From Pithys albifrons albifrons (lineage: Eukaryota; Chordata; Aves; Passeriformes; Thamnophilidae): a stretch of DNA of 64,000 nucleotides. Location: positions 65,708,299 through 65,772,298 of the forward strand of contig NC_092461.1 in the NCBI RefSeq assembly GCF_047495875.1, read 5' to 3'. The notes below the pieces were generated by a model. It ran no database searches and was not told where the DNA came from. It saw only the letters and a program-made list of their open reading frames with translations. Made by a program: the position numbers and the translations under genes. How positions within the stretch are numbered: the stretch's first letter is position 1; every line of letters starts with the position of its first letter. Positions 61,622 through 64,000 of the stretch are shown piece by piece.

Positions 61622-63723
61622 CATATAAAAAAGCCGCCTTTCGTCTTGCATGCAGTAAGCTCCAACAGAAACTTCGAGACATCCAGAACAAATGGTGGCT
61701 CGACCTAGCAGAAAAGACACAACTATGCGCAGATTTGGGTGACCAAAGAGGATTCTATGAGGCCCTGAAAGCAGTGTACGGACCCACACACCAGGTTCAA
61801 AGCCCCCTACTCAGTGCAGATGGTCAACTGCTTCTAACAGATAAAACCTCCATCTTGAACCAATGGTCTGAGCACTTTCAGGCTCTCTTCAGTGCCAACC
61901 GTGTAGTCCAAGGCTCAGCAATTCAGCCCATTACACAACAACCGGTGAAACATAAATTGGATGCAGCCCCTACTATGGGAGAGATACTCAAGGCCATACA
62001 ACAGGTGAAAACTGGCAAGGCAGCTGGGGTTGATGGAATTCCACCTGAAATCTGGAAGCATGGAGGTCAAGCACTTCATGCCAAATTCCACAAGCTTGTT
62101 GTGCGTTGCTGGGAACAAGGGGAACTACCACCAGATCTCCGTGATGCAGTCATTATCACCCTGTACAAGAAGAAAGGAGAAAAATCAGACTGCTCAAATT
62201 ACCAAGGTATTACTTTGCTCTCCATTGCTGGTAAAATCCTTGCAAGAGTACTTCTGAACAGATTAGTACCCACTATTGCAGAAGATCTTCTACCTGAAAG
62301 CCAGTGTGGTTTCAGAGCCAATAGGAGCACCACAGACATGATGTTTGTTCTCAGACAACTGCAAGAGAAGTGTAGGGAACAGAACAAAGGTCTCTATGTA
62401 ACCTTTGTTGACCTCACCAAAGCTTTCAACACTGTGAGCAGAAAAGGCCTGTGGCAGATCTTGGAACGTTTAGGATGTCCCCCCAAGTTCCTCAAAATGA
62501 TCATCCTGCTACATGAGGATCAGCGTGGACAAGTCAGATATGGCGATTCACTCTCTGAGCCCTTTCCAATAACCAATGGTGTGAAACAAGGTTGCATTCT
62601 TGCACCAACTCTATTCACAATCTTCTTCAGCATGATGCTCCAAAGAGTCACAGCAGACCTCGATGGAGAAAACGGCATCTACATCCGATATCGTACCGAT
62701 GGAAGCCTATTCAACCTAAGGCGACTGAAGGCCCACACCAAGGCCCTGAATCACCTTGTCCGCGAGCTGCTTTTTGCTGATGATGCCGCCCTCGTTGCTC
62801 ACACAGAAGCAGCTCTGCAGTGCTTAACATCCTGCTTTGCAGAGGCTGCTGAGCTTTTTGGGCTGGAAGTCAGCCTGAAGAAGACAGAAGTTCTCTACCA
62901 ACCTGCACCTCAAGAAGTCTTCCATCATCCTCACATCACCATAGGCAATTCAGAGCTTAAGTCAGCCCAGCAGTTCACCTATCTGGGAAGTATCATTTCC
63001 TCAGACGGTAAGATTGACAAAGAGATAGACAACAGGCTAGCAAAGGCATACAGAGCCTTCGGAAAACTCCATAAAAGAGTCTGGTCCAATAAACACCTGA
63101 CGAAAAGTACAAAGATTAGTGTCTACAGAGCCATTGTACTGTCTACTCTTTTATATGGGTCTGAATCCTGGGTCATCTACCGCCACCACCTGCAGTTTCT
63201 TGAACGCTTCCATCAGCGCTGCCTCCGTTCAATCCTAAACATCCACTGGTCTGATTACATGACCAATGTGTCTGTTCTTGAAGAGGCAGGGGTCAGCAGT
63301 ATCGAGGCCATGTTGATGAGAACGCAGCTGCGCTGGGCAGGGCACGTCTCCAGGATGGAGGATCACCGCCTTCCGAAGATTGTACTCTATGGTGAACTCA
63401 CCACCAGCTGCCGCAAGAGAGGAGCCCCGAAGAAGAGATACAAGGACTCCCTGAAACAACACCTCAGCCTTGGCCATATTGACTGCCACCAGTGGTCCAC
63501 TCTGGCCTCCAATCGGGATTCATGGAGACACACCATTCACGACGCTGCTGCTTCCTTTGAGAATGCACGGAGAGTCAGTCTTGAGGAGAAAAGACAACGC
63601 AGAAAGAACCGTTCCTTGCCAATGTCACCCAGGGAGACATTCCGCTGTGTCTTTTGTGACCGGACCTGCCTTTCCCGTATCGGCCTTTTTAGCCACCAGC
63701 ACGCTTGCAGCAAGCGTGGGTAG
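61618..63723 (+). CDS. RTE LINE reverse transcriptase and C-terminal domain (intact 701-codon frame of a broken ORF)
   Basis: The reverse transcriptase copies the LINE RNA at the nicked target. In the 701-codon frame, 'AAGVDGIPPEIW' lies at about residues 136-147 and 'CGFRANRSTTDMMF' near 236-249. Motif A 'FVDLTKAF' has its catalytic aspartate at 265. 'NGVKQGCILAP' follows near 320-330, then FADD at 386-389 (catalytic D388, D389), and 'TYLGSIISSDG' and 'RAPKK'-like basic segments further on. A CxxC-x12-HxxxC zinc-finger-like motif (C677, C680, H693, C697) ends the protein. Residue 271, usually the second aspartate of motif A (KAFD), is asparagine. The first ATG at 61618 is an artefact of the frameshift, not a true start; the natural protein would begin in the missing 5' part. 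Confidence 0.9.
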   Translation: MPYKKAAFRLACSKLQQKLRDIQNKWWLDLAEKTQLCADLGDQRGFYEALKAVYGPTHQVQSPLLSADGQLLLTDKTSILNQWSEHFQALFSANRVVQGSAIQPITQQPVKHKLDAAPTMGEILKAIQQVKTGKAAGVDGIPPEIWKHGGQALHAKFHKLVVRCWEQGELPPDLRDAVIITLYKKKGEKSDCSNYQGITLLSIAGKILARVLLNRLVPTIAEDLLPESQCGFRANRSTTDMMFVLRQLQEKCREQNKGLYVTFVDLTKAFNTVSRKGLWQILERLGCPPKFLKMIILLHEDQRGQVRYGDSLSEPFPITNGVKQGCILAPTLFTIFFSMMLQRVTADLDGENGIYIRYRTDGSLFNLRRLKAHTKALNHLVRELLFADDAALVAHTEAALQCLTSCFAEAAELFGLEVSLKKTEVLYQPAPQEVFHHPHITIGNSELKSAQQFTYLGSIISSDGKIDKEIDNRLAKAYRAFGKLHKRVWSNKHLTKSTKISVYRAIVLSTLLYGSESWVIYRHHLQFLERFHQRCLRSILNIHWSDYMTNVSVLEEAGVSSIEAMLMRTQLRWAGHVSRMEDHRLPKIVLYGELTTSCRKRGAPKKRYKDSLKQHLSLGHIDCHQWSTLASNRDSWRHTIHDAAASFENARRVSLEEKRQRRKNRSLPMSPRETFRCVFCDRTCLSRIGLFSHQHACSKRG

Positions 63724-63758
63724 TGCCCTTCTCAAATCTTCGTTTGCGAAGCCTAGCC

Positions 63759-63783
63759 ATGATGATGATGATGATGATGATGA
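63759..63783 (+). repeat. (ATG)n tail of the RTE LINE
   Basis: About eight ATG units follow 'gcgaagcctagcc' at the LINE 3' end. RTE elements typically end in short microsatellites rather than poly-A. Confidence 0.95.
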
Positions 63784-64000
63784 CCTGCTGTTTCTACTCA
63801 GAGTTCAGATATTGTGGGTTTTACAGTGGAAAGGAATGAAATTGCCACGTCCTTAGCAATAATTGCTGTTGTCATTGATAATTTTGTAAAGGTGACATTT
63901 TATTTGTTTCTGTTTGCAGATCACTTTTCTTCAGACTTTAGCCATGTACACACTGCACAGATAGACAAGACCAAACATTGAATAATAGATAACTGTCAAG
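63784..64000. other. flank downstream of the LINE, no feature seen
   Basis: AT-rich sequence after the (ATG)n tail with no recognised gene. It carries no clear duplicate of the bases upstream of 60,755. Confidence 0.6.

Larger units (their letters stand above)
60755..63783 (+). mobile_element. RTE-type non-LTR retrotransposon (LINE), 5'-truncated
   Basis: A 3.0-kb insertion carries, in order, an APE endonuclease (first part missing), a reverse transcriptase, a long C-terminal domain with a zinc-finger-like motif, a 3' UTR of only about 35 bases and an (ATG)n tail. The very short 3' UTR and microsatellite tail, the single ORF and the 'SKHWHLIDYILV', 'GKAAGVDGIPPEIW' and 'LLFADDAALVAH' motifs point to the RTE group. 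Recognisable coding similarity begins abruptly at about 60,755 ('GVGFMIKNS'), inside the endonuclease, so the copy is 5'-truncated as expected from incomplete target-primed reverse transcription. No clear target-site duplication is visible. In birds the known RTE is AviRTE; whether this is AviRTE cannot be settled here. Confidence 0.92.

Noticed and set aside
61208..61789. Minus-strand open frames of 73-94 codons inside the LINE
   Set aside because: They are antisense shadows of the LINE coding sequence.
1..64000. CRISPR array, operon, prophage or other prokaryotic system
   Set aside because: CR1 LINEs, LTRs, long non-coding stretches and microsatellites show vertebrate nuclear DNA; no regularly spaced repeats were seen.

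Overview
This is an AT-rich vertebrate genomic window with no operons, no rRNA or tRNA clusters, and no complete protein-coding host gene that I can support. Several CR1 LINE copies, one with the 3' end and 'CACAGAATG...GGTTGGAAG' core typical of birds, plus two probable endogenous-retrovirus solo LTRs, point to a bird. The rest looks like intergenic or deep intronic DNA. It is punctuated by old transposon fragments, mononucleotide runs, one (AT)n microsatellite and a few exon-like patches that cannot be told from chance by eye.

Layout. 1-0.93 kb: unique AT-rich sequence. 0.94-1.6 kb: probable ERVL-like solo LTR. 1.6-10.1 kb: unique sequence with a GC-richer block at 6.2-7.0 kb that may be an old LTR. 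10.13-10.82 kb: CR1 copy (+) with two internal deletions. 10.8-31.9 kb: unique sequence, with one weak coding-exon candidate at 23.57-23.69 kb. 31.91-32.22 kb: full-length SINE whose head is derived from 5S rRNA, flanked by a 13-bp target-site duplication. 38.95-39.42 kb: old CR1 (+). 42.93 kb: tiny CR1 tail (-). 43.79 kb: (AT)n. 45.78-46.39 kb: solo LTR with inverted termini. 54.41-54.69 kb: CR1 3' end (-). 60.75-63.78 kb: a 3.0-kb, 5'-truncated non-LTR retrotransposon of RTE type with an APE endonuclease, a reverse transcriptase, a C-terminal zinc-finger-like motif and an (ATG)n tail.

The most interesting result is the relation between the last two kinds of element. The 5S-headed SINE at 31.9 kb ends with about 50 bases that match the 3' end of the RTE LINE at 63.7 kb (41 of 50 identical by eye), including the ATG-type tail. 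This is the signature of a SINE that uses the LINE's machinery. A 5S rRNA-headed SINE (SINE3-type) paired with an RTE LINE in a bird is unusual. RTE elements in birds are known mainly as AviRTE, which was reported as horizontally transferred between birds and filarial nematodes. I cannot confirm from sequence alone that this LINE is AviRTE or that this SINE is undescribed.

The LINE copy has one in-frame stop and one frameshift in its endonuclease half, but its reverse-transcriptase half is open for 701 codons. That suggests recent activity of the family.
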